From Loxodes magnus (Eukaryota > Ciliophora > Karyorelictea > Loxodida > Loxodidae), in contig CAMPDV010001544.1 in the NCBI GenBank assembly GCA_946699065.1, positions 1-64,000 on the forward strand: a DNA stretch of 64,000 nt, in the 5' to 3' direction. Below the pieces are notes generated by a model that saw only the letters and a program-made list of their open reading frames with translations, was not told the origin of the DNA and ran no database searches. Shown one piece after another: positions 50,964 to 64,000 of the stretch (position 1 is the first letter of the stretch; each line of letters starts with the position of its first letter). Both the position numbers and the translations under genes were made by a program.

Positions 50964-51115
50964 AAGACTGTACTCGTACAGGATCACTTCTATAGGAGAT
51001 TCTACTCGTTTGCTCCAACAAACGAGACTCCAACCCAATCTAGGAAGATGATTAACGCACTTTTCCCAGCAGGAGGTTTCGATGACGCTATTGGAAAAAG
51101 TGGTTCTGACTAGAT
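50964..51115 (+). ncRNA. U3 small nucleolar RNA, copy 3
   Basis: Identical to copies 1, 2 and 4 across 152 nt. Counterpart of copy 2 in the inverted arm: its 3' flank ('cctcgaaacaac') is the same as that of copy 2. Confidence 0.88.
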
Positions 51116-51391
51116 CCTCGAAACAACAAAAAATATCGCAAAATAATTAAAAAATTCATCTTTCTTAGAATTTGCAAAAGAGCACTTGTATCTAATTTAC
51201 AAAATACTTTAAAATCTTTCAATCTAAACATTTTAAATGAGTCTAGAAAGAGAATTCTATATAATCAGTTCCATTCTAAAACTCTAAGCGCTTTAGCAAT
51301 TTCTAAATTTAATGTAAAATCTATTAATTTTAATCTTTTTTAGCATTCTCATTTTCTAGTTCCTGTTTTGCTTCTTTTTTATATTTGTCCA

Positions 51392-53867
51392 TCAAATCCT
51401 TAATCAATATTTTAGAAAGCTTAATTTTATTAAGTATAAGGAAATTAATTTTACATCCTCCTTAAGATCTTCATCCTTTACTAAAAGTTCGATAGATCAC
51501 ATTCATGAAAAATTAGACTAGAAAAAATGAAATAATCAGTAAGATAATTCTATAAGATTTGAGGCAACTTTTTAATTGTATTGAAAAGTAGAATCTAAGC
51601 AACTAATGCTACTTTGCTCTTAATGAGGTTAAATTAATAGCTTAGAACATAAATCTTGCCTAGTATTTATTGTCATTTTTAAAAGACGTAGCAAAGATTA
51701 AGAACTAGACATTAACGATACTAGATATCAAGCTTAACTTTAATAAAATCACTCTTTATAAGTGTTTCAGCAACTTGTTAAATAGAAAAGACAAGCAGCA
51801 CTAAAAATATTTCTAAAGTTTAAGATTACCAGATAAAAATCTTAAAAGTCTTAGGCATAAAAGATCTCTACAAATACTTAAAGTAAAGTATAAATAGATA
51901 TAAAAGATATATAAAGTAAGCTTGATTTAACTTATAATAACTAAGCTAAAAAATCATAAATAAACCTTAGCTGATATAATAAGCAGGCTAATAATTTATC
52001 TTAATACATTTCTTAAATATAATATTAATCTTCAGCTTATGCTACTAAATATCTAAACTTAAAGCTAAAATTACTTATTAAGCTATAACTAGAATGAGAG
52101 GTAGAGACTCTAATCTCTCATATATTTAATATTTCTTCTTTTCTAATCAAGCTTGGTTTTTTTTAAGTTATGCAGGAATTCTTGAAAAGCTTTTATTCAA
52201 TCATTTGAAATATAAGATTAGCTTTCAAGCAAATATCTTAAGTATAATTTACTCTTTGATATAATAGAGATTATAGAAGATTTAGAAATAGATGAAATGA
52301 AACTAAATTATTTGGATTGCTATAAGAAAAAAAATGTTTGGCTGCTTTATTTTGAAATCAGCTTGGATTTTCGTTTACAGTTGCGTTTAAATAAGATTAT
52401 ATACTACTGTTGAGTCCTTTAATCTCGTGAGATAAGGATAGGTAGCTTTAAAAAGTCTCAAGTGCTTTTTAACCTTTTTAAGAGAAAATAAATTTATCAA
52501 AGTGACCTCTGAAAGTTCTAAGCAAGAAATTTTTACATAGCTGCAAGATCTAGGATAGGATTTCAGTGATAAGATTTTAAGTATTTGGAACATAAAACTA
52601 AGAAGAGTATTCTTGCTATTATTCCCTGAGTCTGATTCCTCGACTTCAATATTTAGCTAAGCTTAATTTAGATAAATCAACTTGAACATTGGCCATTCTT
52701 TTGGCTTTCAGTTAATAATTAGCAAATTCCATAAAAACTATAAAGTTTAACCAGAAATTTCTTCACTTACATCAGGTATTTTTCCATTTGAAGATAGTAT
52801 TTTACTCCTTGGATTTCATTTAAGAATGATAGGTCTTTAACTTAAATTGGTTTAATTACTTTATAATTTTCTTTTTTATCTTTCAATACATGCTTTCATC
52901 TCTTTTTTGCTGCTTCTATCCTCCTTTTTATTCTTTTTTCATATAGAGTGATAGATCAAGGTTTTCGACTTGTCTTTCAGCTAAGATCTCTCAGTTATCT
53001 AGCAAATATTAGAGGGATTTAATACTTGAAAGATTGATTTCTTTTTCTTCAATAGAAAACAAACCATTTTCTTCAATGTACGGATACCTTTTCCTTAGCT
53101 CTTTAACTTTGTTGCTTCAATATCGCTATTATATATACTCTAGGCTTTTAACATTCAACACATATAGATCTGCTATCCTTCAGAAGACAAATGTCTATTT
53201 TCTTCAGCAGCTTCATAATATCAGATTTCACAATCATCTCTTCGAGTTCTTAGTTATAAGCATTAAATTGGTCTAAATCATATAAATCATCTTAAATACT
53301 CTAGAACCCATTTCTCTATTCAATTATTTGCTTAATTTACCACAAAGTTAGCTTTGACTTTATATCAGCAGATCATTTAGCTTTCTACCTTATAACTTCA
53401 TCTTATTATTTCCTTTTCTTTACTTTCTTATTACTCTTCCCATTTCCTTACTATAACAAATAATCCAATATTCTACCTAAAGCAGAACAGAAATTAATAC
53501 AGCTTAGTCAATTTTTTCTTATAATATAGCCAATTTATATGATAAGCTCCTTCGAGCATTTTGCAATAAACTGAGTATTTGCTAGACAAGCAGTATAAAA
53601 AGAAGCATATAACAGCTCTAAAATTTTCTTAAAATATGAAATAGACACCAATTAAAAGTGTAAAAGCTACTATGAATAGAAATTTATCTCTAAGTTATGA
53701 TGTCAGTTATGGAGAGCTTGTATCTTAGTTGAAGTCCAATGAATAGAATTAAAGCTAAGTTTAAGCATCAGAACTGAAAGATTATAGTGTAGTTTTGCAG
53801 AAAGATAAAGTGAACCTCTCTTATATCTTGATGGACTCTCAGCAGTAAAATTTTTCTTTGTAGCCAT
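51392..53867 (-). pseudogene. Unrecognised protein gene broken over several frames, right copy
   Basis: Inverted copy of 18950-21425, with ATG at complement 53865-53867. The same frame jumps are seen. At the position of the tandem TGA TGA in the left copy this copy reads TGA TGG (complement 51389-51394). So either TGA TGG is Trp-Trp and the frame continues, or the first TGA is the stop and the next codon drifts. No domain was recognised. Confidence 0.5.
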
Positions 53868-54312
53868 TTGTAAGGAAATAAAATTTAGATTCTTTTTTAT
53901 AGGAACTTATTTCTTTTTTTTGCTTATGAAGATATAAAATAGTGAAGAAGGAAATTCATATTTCTGAAATTATGGGGTTGCAGTATCAAGATAACTGTAA
54001 AGCTTGTAGCCTAATAATAACACTTTTTTATTTTTATACATCTTACCGCTTTCCTTTTTCGATTTATTTGTTAAGCTTTGCTGTCTGATATTTTATACAA
54101 ATAAAAAACTATAAAAAATAAATAAATAATGAAAAAAATTAAAAATATATGAATAAAAATTATAGCTTTGTCTCAGTCAATTTTTATATAAAAATAAATA
54201 TAATAATCCTACTTAAAAAAAATAGTTCTTTATTTATTTTATAATATTTAATTAATTATTAAAATTAAATAAATATTTCTGTAATTTTTTAACTTTAACA
54301 TTTTTTCCTTTA

Positions 54313-54368
54313 AAACCTTAATGAAATAAAGAGATAATAGAATAAAAGGAGTAAGGAGAGAAAAGAGT
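54313..54368 (+). promoter_or_regulatory. Conserved upstream element of U3 copy 4
   Basis: Identical 56-bp block as before the other U3 copies. Probable promoter. Confidence 0.65.
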
Positions 54369-54520
54369 AAGACTGTACTCGTACAGGATCACTTCTATAG
54401 GAGATTCTACTCGTTTGCTCCAACAAACGAGACTCCAACCCAATCTAGGAAGATGATTAACGCACTTTTCCCAGCAGGAGGTTTCGATGACGCTATTGGA
54501 AAAAGTGGTTCTGACTAGAT
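54369..54520 (+). ncRNA. U3 small nucleolar RNA, copy 4
   Basis: Identical to the other three U3 copies. Counterpart of copy 1 in the inverted arm, with the same 3' flank ('tcttataattaa'). Confidence 0.88.
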
Positions 54521-56438
54521 TCTTATAATTAAATAGAATTATTCTCAAAAATATCATAAACAAATTCCTTAGCAAATTTGTAATTATCATAGAAACAGTA
54601 TCAAATATAATTTTTTTTCATCAAAGACACTAGGAAATAAACATCGAAAATAAACCTTTTTTTAATATGCTTAAAGCATAATAATCATTTAATATTTAGA
54701 TAATATTAAAATAAAAAACTACATTAAATATAGCAGATTAGTTATATAGAAAGTCATCGAAATCTAAATAATTATTTTATTTCATTTATTTTAATTGAAT
54801 AGCACTGCAATATGTTTAAAAAAGTATCTGAATAGTTTGCCTCTTAAAAATAGTATTTTTAAATTTGAATATTTCAATCTAAAAATTAAGGAATTTATAA
54901 AAATAATGCCGAAATTTGTCTGAGGATTCAACTCAGTAACTCAACAATATTAAACAAAAACTATTATAAAACCAAGAAACACTTATAGAAGAAATTTCCA
55001 TGAGCTTTCATTCTATTTTTTTAAGTTGACTCATAATTAAATGATCCAGAATTAGTTATTCTTCTAGTTAAATTATAAAAAGGATTAACTAAGAAATGGA
55101 TATATCAATGAAAGCTAAATGGTAGAACAATAATTATATTTATCACTATGATAATATCAAAGAAAGATCAAACTAGAAAAAAGAATAGTTAAAGCCTTTT
55201 TAATTAAGTCTAAATAAAAAAATATCTTAATCTTTATCTTCTTCAGTAAAGAAACGTATCAAAAATAATTTCTGCTATAAAACAGAAAAATTATACAATC
55301 TTTAATAAAAATTAATAGCGAGTTTCTCTAAAAAAACTAATTAAAGGAATTAAAACTTTAAAAATATTTATTTACAATAGCTAAAATTTCTAAAATTAAG
55401 CTATTCTTTTTATAATATATCCATTATTTAGTGCTATACTACATCAACTTAATCATAGCCATACTTCTAAAGTTGCTTTTTAAGTTGATTCATAACTTAT
55501 AATTATATTCTTATACTCTTTTAAAATGATGAAATTATTTTACTTTGCTAACAAAATAGAATAAAAAAATAAACACTAGCATTTAAAATAAAAGTTGCTA
55601 TATAAATAAATCTAATAATTTATACTAGAAATTAATTTTTATTTGCTCATTAAGAATCTTAGAGCTTATCCTCTATTTTTCTTAACTTTATCTTTAAATT
55701 TATTTTTTAAATGAGATACATTTACATCAAAGTAGCATACATCAAATAAATCATTTTCAATTATTAATCTAACATCTATGTTTAATCCTTAGTTAACTTG
55801 ATAAAAATACTAGTAGCAATAAAAGATAGACAGAAGGTATTAAAGAAGAAATTTTAAGAATTATTTGATAGGAGCTGCAAAATTCTATTGCCTTAGTTAA
55901 ATTTTTAGATAATAGCAATGGATAAAAATAACTATAATCTTCATTATTATAAATATTAAAACTTTATCCAATCAATTAGCCACTTTTTTCTCTTTTATAG
56001 CAAGTTTTATCTATTTTTAAAACTAAAATTGATTTAATTTAATTTAATCACTTATAGAATTTTTTAATTCCTGTATACACTTTAAATATAAAACTTACAT
56101 TGTTGTATACTAAAAGACCTTATAGCAAAAAAGTAAAGAGGCGCATTTTAACTAAATAGATTATTTAATATATTTACAGATTTAAGGATAGAAGTAGAAA
56201 GGTAAAACTTGTAATTATTTTAAGTAAAGAGCTAAGAAATTCAGTTTAATTTGAAGTTTATAACTTAATTTTTTAAAGTTCTAGTTAAAAATCTAATTTA
56301 GAGATAAGGGTAAATAGTTTAATGAATGAGTTGATTTAGTTAGCAAATTTAAAGTTATAAAGTTATCTTAGAATATTGCTAAATTTTAAATTTTTCTATT
56401 CGGGCATATAAATTATTGTTCTCCTATTTTTTTATAAA
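54521..56438. other. Spacer between U3 copy 4 and right NACHT-WD40 copy
   Basis: Inverted copy of 16379-18296, nearly identical, with no gene recognised. Includes the same 10-bp inverted repeat seen near 17.33 kb. Confidence 0.5.
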
Positions 56439-59400
56439 ATGTCAGAGGCCTGCAAATGCCTTTGTAACGGAAACCGTTTAAAAATCTAAATAGTTCCTAC
56501 AAAACAAAACTGCATAAGTGGTTAGAGAAATGATCAATTAGAGATGGCTTCAAATGATTTAGGAGAGCTAACTTGAAAATCCACAAGCACTTAGCCTTAT
56601 TATGAAAAAAACGGAAAGGGCTTTGGTAAAGTCTTTAGCTAAAATCCAGTTCATAATAATAAAGCTGATTTTAAGATTTTACAAAATACATAGATTAGTT
56701 CTAAAAGTTCTTTAGATGGAAATTAATTTGGCTAAATAAAAACACTCTTAAACTTTATTAAAAAATAAGAAAAATAACTGAAGTATTAAGACTATGAAGA
56801 AATATAGTAATTTGGAAAATTCTAGCAAATGTACATCTATTATGCAACAAAGAAATAAATTTAATTTACTAATATGAATCGTTTTCTATTTTATAACTCA
56901 GGACTTAAGGGAGGAGGTTGTGGAGCTTGCAAAAACTAAGAAGAAAAATATTACAACAAGAAAAATAAAAAGCAGGTTCCTGAGAATAAATAATTAAAGA
57001 GTATTATAGATACTTAAGAATAGCAAGAATATTAGCAAGGAATATAATATATAAAATAAGGTTTGGAATAACTGGATAAATATTTGATACTGTAAGGAAT
57101 TAAATGCATTGAAAAGATAGATTTTACAAAGGCAAATAATCCTCATATTCTGATTCTAAGTATCGTTTAACTTATTTCTGATAAGAGAGCAGAAAATTGG
57201 TCTCAATTACTAAAAGAGAGCTTAGTGAGGCACCTACCTGAATTACTTGAAATCTTATTAATAGATTAAGAGAATGGTAACCTACAAAACAGCAGCAAAA
57301 CAAAAAAAGATCTTGAAGATTAAATTTAATCTGGGTTAGATTTGGTCAAAATCGATAGGATTGGAGGACCTGAGCTCCAGTTTACTCTTTCTTAGAGCCA
57401 TATAATATTAAAAAAGGTGTAGAATAATGGAAAGATCGATTATTTTGATATGGGACTGAAAATTCTAAAAGTAGCTTAGTGCATTGCTAGTTTATCATTT
57501 GGATTAGGAGTTTTAAATACTAAGACGCTGGATAACATAAAAGATTTCTTTAAATGGGGGTTTGGAAAGTTAGAGGATATTTCGAACAACAAAGAACATA
57601 TTTTGATTCATATTTTAGATGCTAAATTTTTGGAACTGATAAAAGATTTCTAACCACTTACATTCTAAGATTTCAAGGAAATTGCTTGAATTAATACAGA
57701 ACAAAACTAAGGGTTTGCTTTTTGCTTAAGGAAATCATATTAAAATAATAGAACCTTGATTTGACTAAAGAGGCTTATAACTTTTTAGAGCAATTATGTT
57801 CAGATAAAGAATGAAAGATAAAATCTTATGCGCTTAGAATGCTTCTAGAACTAACGATTGATAAGAAGTAGCAAGCTAAGGCTTCATAACTAAAAGAAAA
57901 TATTTTAAAACAATAAATTAATTGACTAACAGAGAATCCTAATTAAGAGTAGATTATAATAACATATCTTACAAAAAATAAAAAGGTGCTAGATTAATTA
58001 AAGATTTTGTAATAAAATTGGAATTCACTAGCAGGAATTGATGTCAATACTTATAAATATATGAAAAATGGATTAGAAATAGAGGTATCATAGAAAAAAG
58101 ACGTATATGTGAGTTTGTTTTGCGTAGATCCTCCGAATTATTCTTAATAAAAGGATCTCAAAAAAAGCATTTACAAATTCTTGTACGATGATTCAAAAAC
58201 TGGCCTATTACTCTTAGGAGAATCAGGATCAGGAAAAACACTTTTCTTGAAAATTTTAGCTCTTGAGCTCTTATCGTAAATCCATGAATATTTACCAATA
58301 TATATCTATCTTCCAAAGATAGATCAGTTCAAAAATGATCTAATAGAGTAAGGACTAGAAAACTACAAAATTAAACATTCAGAAAAATTAAATTTTAGAA
58401 AGATTTTGTTCTTGTTTGATGCTTATGACGAGCTTTGTGAGTATTTATCTCTAATATCAACTAACAATCTCACAACTAAATACCCTTAAGCAAAATATAT
58501 CATAACTTGCAGAATTAACTACGCACTAAAATAAAACGATTACAAAAAATTCTTTGCCCCCTGAATAGGATAGGAAGCTTAAATTAAATAATTATAAGAA
58601 TTATATATAAAACCTTTTACTAAAGACCAAATTGAAAGTTATATAGCTCTAAAGTGTAAAAATAACGACAAATAGGATGTTTAAACTATAAAATAAACTG
58701 AAAATGAATAATAACAATCTGCAAAAGCAAGTGAAGAAATAATGAAGAGCATTTATTCTATTCCAGGCTTATTAGAAATTTTAAATAACCCTTTCATACT
58801 TTACATTTGCATTTAGGAAGATTTACTAAAATCCTTCTAAACTTTTAATGAGAAAATAAATAAATCCAAACTATATAAAGCTTTTATCGAAAACTGGTAT
58901 AATAAAAATTTAGAGAAAATAGCATCATTCAAAGAGGCTAATCAAATGCCTCAGAAAGAAATATTTGAAGAAATTTCTACCCAAGCAGCCTATTCATTAA
59001 TGAAAGAAAAAGTTTCAGTGACAAGTAAAACAAAAAATGATGTTGATTGATTAAAGAATTTGCTTAAAGATCTTAATCAATAAGGATGTTTACTTACAAT
59101 CAAAGAAAAAAATGAAAAAGAAAATAATGAAGAAAAAAAAAATTAATAATAGAATTTATTCATCCTTCGATTTAGGATTTTTATATAGCTTTGGATATAG
59201 TTAATTGAATCTAAAATTTATATGTAAGTATAGAAAATGCTATCGAAAGCAGGATGAATTAAATTAATTTTATAAATAAATATGAAATAATAAGTTTCGT
59301 AAAAGAAATGGCTAATAATGAAAATATTAAAAAAATCTTCTGAAAGTAGTAGAACTCTCAAAAAAAGAAAATAGAGTAGAGAAAGCATCCGCTAATGCTA

Positions 59401-60374
59401 TAACTCTTTTAAATTATATGGACTATTAATTTATATAATTAGATTTAAAAGGAATTTAAATAAAAGGAGCAAATTTAAGCGAATCAATTATTGATTCTTG
59501 TGATTTAAGTGAATCTAATTTAGAAAAATAAATCTAAGTCAGTTTGTCTCAGAAATGTTAATTCCAATTAATGCAATATGTAAGAAATCACATTTGGACA
59601 AAAGCCTACTTTAAAGGGTATAAAAGTGCAGTTAAATCTGTAGTGATATCCAATAAATAATAGATAAGGAAATGAAGATAAAACAGTAAAGGCATGAAAT
59701 TTGCAAATGGGATAAATAAAATATACATTAGAAGCATAAAAGTGAAATTTTATCAGTAGCTATATTTGATAAAATAATAGTTTCAAGAAGTTATGATAAA
59801 ACAGTAAAGATATGAGATATTTAAACGGGATAAATAAAATAAACACTAGAAGGGCATAGAAGTATATTAAATCTGTAGCTATTTCAATTAATTAAATAGT
59901 TTCTGAAAGTGATGATAAGGTAGTAAAAGTATGAGACTTGCAAACTGGATAAAAAAAATATACTTTAGAAGGGTATGCAGGAGGAATTTTGTTAATAGCG
60001 ATATCTGATAGATAAATAATATCAGGAAGTGAAGATAAGATAGTTAAGATATGAGATTTATAAATGGGAAACATAAAATAAACATTAGAAGGGCATAAAA
60101 GGGGAGTTTCGTCGGTAGCTATAAGTGATAAGTGAATAGTATCAGGAAGTGAAGGTAATACATTTAAATTAAGATATTTATAAAAGTAAAACAGTAGTTA
60201 CGATGAAAAGAAGAAAATTTATAAATTTTTTAAAAGAATAGGAAGTCAAATGGATCGCTGAAATAAATTTTTGGAAAATAAGGACTAGTAATACATGGAT
60301 ATAGTCTTAAAGATGCATAGCTAAGTGATTTAAATATAAATTTGGTTTATGACGCAACTTTAAGATTAATTTGA
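56439..60374 (+). pseudogene. NACHT-WD40 gene, right copy, with P-loop but frameshifted
   Basis: Starts 'MSEACKCLCNGNR' and keeps Walker A ('LLLGESGSGKTLF', about 58.2 kb) and Walker B ('ILFLFDAYDEL', about 58.4 kb), both absent from the left copy. Against the left copy and the intact gene it lacks one T near 57687 (GCTTGAATT for GCTTTGAATT), has lost a G in an A-run near 59140, and has another 1-nt loss near 59335. The WD part (about 59.62-60.18 kb) has only about five degenerate units with further indels. The end matches the other copies ('LRLI'-TGA, 60372-60374). The damage makes a full protein impossible without frame correction. Long-read homopolymer errors could explain the A-run losses, but not the decayed WD units. 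Confidence 0.85.
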
Positions 60375-60565
60375 AATTCTTATAAATAATTTTAATCCAA
60401 ATTAAATATAAAAAATAAAAATGATTAATTATACTTTAATTTCTATAATAGTTAATTTCCCTTAACTAGCAATAAAATTATTATCTATTTTAAATTTACA
60501 GACTTTTTGTCGAAAGTTAAAATCAATTTCCTATTAACTTTAGGAATATAAATATTAAATTCTTT

Positions 60566-63500
60566 AGATTCTAGTTTTTTCTCAACTAGATTACTTTTGC
60601 AATATATTTATAAGTATTAAAAATTTTTAATGAGCAATAAGCTAAGATTTTTTAAGGTGATAAATGTAATGCTTTAATTAAAAATAAAAGTAGTTTGAAT
60701 AAATATTAATCATAGTTTTTGCATTCTTGACTAGGAGTATTTCATATCTGATAAAATATAATAGAAATAATTAAATAGAAAGTAAAAAGGTTTGAGGTAA
60801 AAGACTAAATTGGAAACTTATCATTCTCGAAATAAAAAAGGTTTTTTCAAAGAATCTTGAATAAATATCTCTTTAAATAAAAAATTATGTTGATTTAAAC
60901 CTCAAAAAGTAATTCCAAATTATTTCGCATTATTCTAATATCACACAAACACAACTGAGATAGTTCGATATAAAAATAATATTTTAAGTACGTTTCAGTT
61001 GCAAAATGGAATTCATTTGAATTATCTAAAACTGAAAAATGCAAACTAATTGCTTTATTTCCCTTCTAAAATAAAATTTAAAAATAAAAACATTTATTCT
61101 ATAGTGAAAAGCTTTAAATTTATCAAATTTATCTAAAAGATAAAAGTAAAAAGATAGATATTTAGAGAAAAATTGCAAGAAGGTGATATTGAATTAATAT
61201 TATTTTATATTTGGAAGAATAAAGAAAATCATTTAGAAAGAGAGTGTCGTTACATAATTATATATCGATAAAAATGCTTAAATTCTTTTAAATTATCAAA
61301 AATAAGTCTGCTAATATTTGGAAAATTATTATTCAATACATTCTTACATTCTTTAAATATTAGTTTTAGTTTTGTATACATTATGACTACAATAGCCTTC
61401 ATGTTAATAAGTATTATATATCCAACTGTACTAAGAATAGATTCCTTTTTTGAAATATCAACTTTTGTTTTAATAAATTTTTAATCTATCTGTTTAGTGT
61501 TTATAGTGAGATATATTGAATTAAACATAAGATAAAACTAGATAATTATACTTACCAAAATAGATCTATTTAACTTGTTTTTAAAACTTATGTAATTAAA
61601 TTCTATATCTTTATAAAGACTTAATTATTTAACTGAAATAGTGGATAACTCAATAAAGTTTATTGCCTTATCTCCTCAAGGCAAAAGTATCACTTCTTCT
61701 TATCATATCTAGCATTAATAGAAATCCAAATGGTTATGATCTTCGTACCGTTCTTAATCTAACTTTCTTCCCTTACTAGGATGGTGCGTTTTTTTAGATT
61801 TTAGCAGATTTTCATTTTTAGTATTTTTACTAGTTTCTTTATTTCTTAAAGGCCATTTTTTATATTAAATACCTTATTTAAAATTCACTTTCTTTAACTC
61901 CAAAGGAATTGATTTTATTGATTATTGCATAAATAGAAAAAATTTCTTAAAACTTAAAAGGACATTTTATAACGGTAAAAGATTGTGCCAGAGAAATATT
62001 AAATAAGCTTTTATAAATAATAAGCAAGCAAAAATTTAAGCTTAGATTGCTAGAAAAATATTGTGATACCTATATCTGTTAATGTAATATAAATAATTAT
62101 ACCATAAAAAGCATACATGTCTTCCTTAATCTTAAACCTTAGGTTTTAATAATCAATTAATAGTATTTAAGCTCTTTAATACTTAAATTAATTTTGAAAT
62201 TAAGAGCTTTAATTATCGTTTTTTGGACTTTGTGTAGCAAATAAATTTTGCTGAATTGATAAATAAAATCTTAATAAGAATATACTTATATTTTCAAAGT
62301 AGTATATAGATTTTAGCATTTTATCACTTAATAATCATGCTTAAAAAATGTAAAGCTCTTCAATTTTAAACCGTAAAAAATGAGAATACCATGAACTATA
62401 AAATCAGGAATTAATACATTTAGCACAAAAGCTCATCTTTACTTGAATAAAGCTAAACTTTGATTATTTATTATTTTATTAATATAAGTTTATATTAAAC
62501 TAAAGTTAGTATGAATGTATTAAATTACCATTAATTTAATCTTTTTGATATAAATTGCTTTCCAATAATTTAAATCAAGTTGCTTTGTTATCTTTTACAA
62601 AAATAAAAGATTTTTGGTTTACTAAAAAACTAATTCCATATTTTCGATACTTAATTTTTTCTTTATATAAAATTTATCTTTTATGATCTGATTCTCCTTT
62701 TTATTTTTTTTGAAAGACTTAGATTCATTTTTTTATAAATAAATCTATATTTCTTTTTTAGAATATTTTAGCTTTCATTCTTAAAGGATGAATTTTTTAA
62801 AGTTTTCTCTATCTTAAAATTTTGATTTTAGTTTGATTTAAAGAAGCTAAGCTTTACGATATTTGACTTATAATATTTCTTCTTTTTAAAGGTAGATGCT
62901 TTACTTTTGATTAAGCTTAATAATCATTAATTATCTTTAAGCTTCATATTAACAAATTTTGGATTTACTAGTTTTCTTTACTCTATTCTTTCATCATTGT
63001 TATTATATTTTCCAATTAATTGTAAACATTAAGTCTTACAGTTTCTCTTTACTTTTTCACCTTTATTAATTATTTTTGTATATTATGGTAAATTGATCTA
63101 AAGATAATTAAATCTATTCAATTTCTTTTTATAAATAATGATCTGAAAATGCATATCAAAACTATATATTCATAAACTTACTTATTCTATCTTTTATTCT
63201 TACTTATTAACTCATTTTACATTCTCTTACTTCTCCACTGTTTATTAAGTGATAAATAATGAAGTTCCATAAGAAAATGTGTTATTTTTATTTAATTATA
63301 TATAATTTATCAATTTTTTGCTATCTTACATCACTATTTTTTAGTTACTAGATAAGAAGAAAATAAATTGTGAACATAGTCAGATTAATTATACTCTAAA
63401 AGTTTAAAAATATATAGCTTCTATTACTGTGTTTATTATATTCTTCTACTCCAAAAGGTTTTAAGAGGAGAATTATGATTTTCTTATCTTGTAAACCAGA

Positions 63501-64000
63501 AAAAATTAAAAGTTAAGCTTCTCTTAAATCCATATTTAAGAGCATTATTATCCTTTATTCTCTAATTTAAGCATAACTACTTAAAAAAACAAAATTAAAA
63601 GATTCAATATCAAGAAATAATTACTTTATTTCATGGCCAGAATTAGATAAGATATACTCATTTAAATAAATCTTTAACTAGATCTCATCATCAGTTTTTT
63701 ACATTTACTTCTTTAAAATCCCAATAAATGTTAACTTTATTCTTACTTTGAGTTCTTACTATAATTTTTTCTTTTGCAATTTAGAAATTTTCAAATGATA
63801 TTTAATACTTTTAGTTAAATTTTATTATGGTTATTTTAAGGAGTTTAATTTGTAAGAAAAGAATGATGTAATAGTCACAGCGAAAAGTGAATAAAAAAAG
63901 TTATTAAAGATTTGATAAAAAATAATTGAATAATATGAAAATTAGATTTTTTCACTATTAAATGTAATAGAAAATCAAAAACTAAGTTAATCCTTTTTTT
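60566..64000. other. AT-rich region, nothing recognised
   Basis: Unique sequence beyond the inverted duplication. A slightly less AT-rich stretch at 61660-61800 has protein-like codons on the + strand ('FIALSPQGKSITSSYHIQ'), but I could not extend it into a gene. Confidence 0.4.

Larger units (their letters stand above)
50740..60565 (-). repeat. Right arm of the ~10-kb inverted duplication
   Basis: Inverted counterpart of 11840-22080 (marked '-' to show orientation relative to the left arm). It contains the same elements in mirror order. The outer end is marked by the loss of similarity near 60565, where the left arm has about 11840. Confidence 0.88.

Noticed and set aside
11840-60565. Transposon explanation for the inverted arms
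   Set aside because: No transposase or reverse-transcriptase motif, no short terminal inverted repeats and no target-site duplication were found; the arms contain several host-type genes.
1-64000. Tetrahymena/Paramecium code (TGA only as stop)
   Set aside because: It would break every WD40 repeat and the acyltransferase at conserved Trp positions.
1-64000. Bacterial or organellar origin suggested by the low GC content
   Set aside because: RanBP2 fingers, USP protease, U3 snoRNA and TAA/TAG=Gln point to a ciliate nuclear genome; no Shine-Dalgarno sites or operons are seen.
1-64000. tRNA genes and telomeric repeats
   Set aside because: I saw no convincing cloverleaf with A and B boxes and no G-rich telomere-like arrays on either strand.

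Overview
The window is very AT-rich DNA from a ciliate with an unusual nuclear genetic code. Long conserved reading frames appear only if TAA and TAG are read as glutamine and TGA as tryptophan. Every gene with a clear 3' end nevertheless stops at a TGA. TGA therefore serves both as Trp and as the terminator, which is the karyorelictean code (Parduczia/Loxodes type); the Condylostoma code is the nearest alternative. The evidence is direct. TGA fills the Trp of 'VWDL' in more than 25 WD40 repeats, the Trp positions of an acyltransferase-3 protein, and the Trp of a ubiquitin-protease C-terminal block. At one site three paralogues carry TGA, TGA and TGG. All protein descriptions here use that code. 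I needed no introns in the four best genes.

Layout. (1) 1.3-8 kb is an ordinary compact gene block: a kelch protein (+), a USP-type deubiquitinase with two RanBP2 zinc fingers (+), a small unknown ORF (+), and a convergent NRF-6/OafA-type membrane acyltransferase (-). (2) From about 11.8 kb to 60.6 kb the window is a nest of segmental duplications. Two arms of about 10 kb (11.84-22.08 and 50.74-60.57 kb) are inverted copies. Each holds a NACHT-WD40 gene, two U3 snoRNA genes and one unknown, frame-broken gene between the U3 copies. Weaker inverted similarity continues inward to about 23.5 and 49.2 kb. (3) Between the arms lie a third, intact NACHT-pentapeptide-WD40 gene (28.96-33.98 kb), two direct copies of a module carrying a decayed membrane-protein gene (24.2-27.8 and 45.0-48.6 kb), a short unknown ORF, a decayed kelch paralogue and a small GC-richer island of structured repeats at 42.3-42.8 kb. 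(4) 60.6-64 kb shows nothing I can identify.

The NACHT-WD40 genes are the main system. They have the architecture of STAND/NLR-type signal NTPases: an N-terminal region of unknown type, an alpha-helical region, a NACHT NTPase, pentapeptide-like repeats, then up to 14 near-identical 40-residue WD repeats. The middle gene is complete (1,674 aa). The two arm copies are broken in different ways: the left lost a 560-bp piece with both Walker motifs, and the right has small frameshifts and a decayed, shorter WD array. Repeat-unit homogenisation and variable repeat number resemble the fungal HET-E/HNWD recognition genes, so an allorecognition or defence role is possible but is inference. The four U3 snoRNA genes are identical over a 208-bp unit (56 bp upstream plus 152 bp of RNA), unlike their surroundings.
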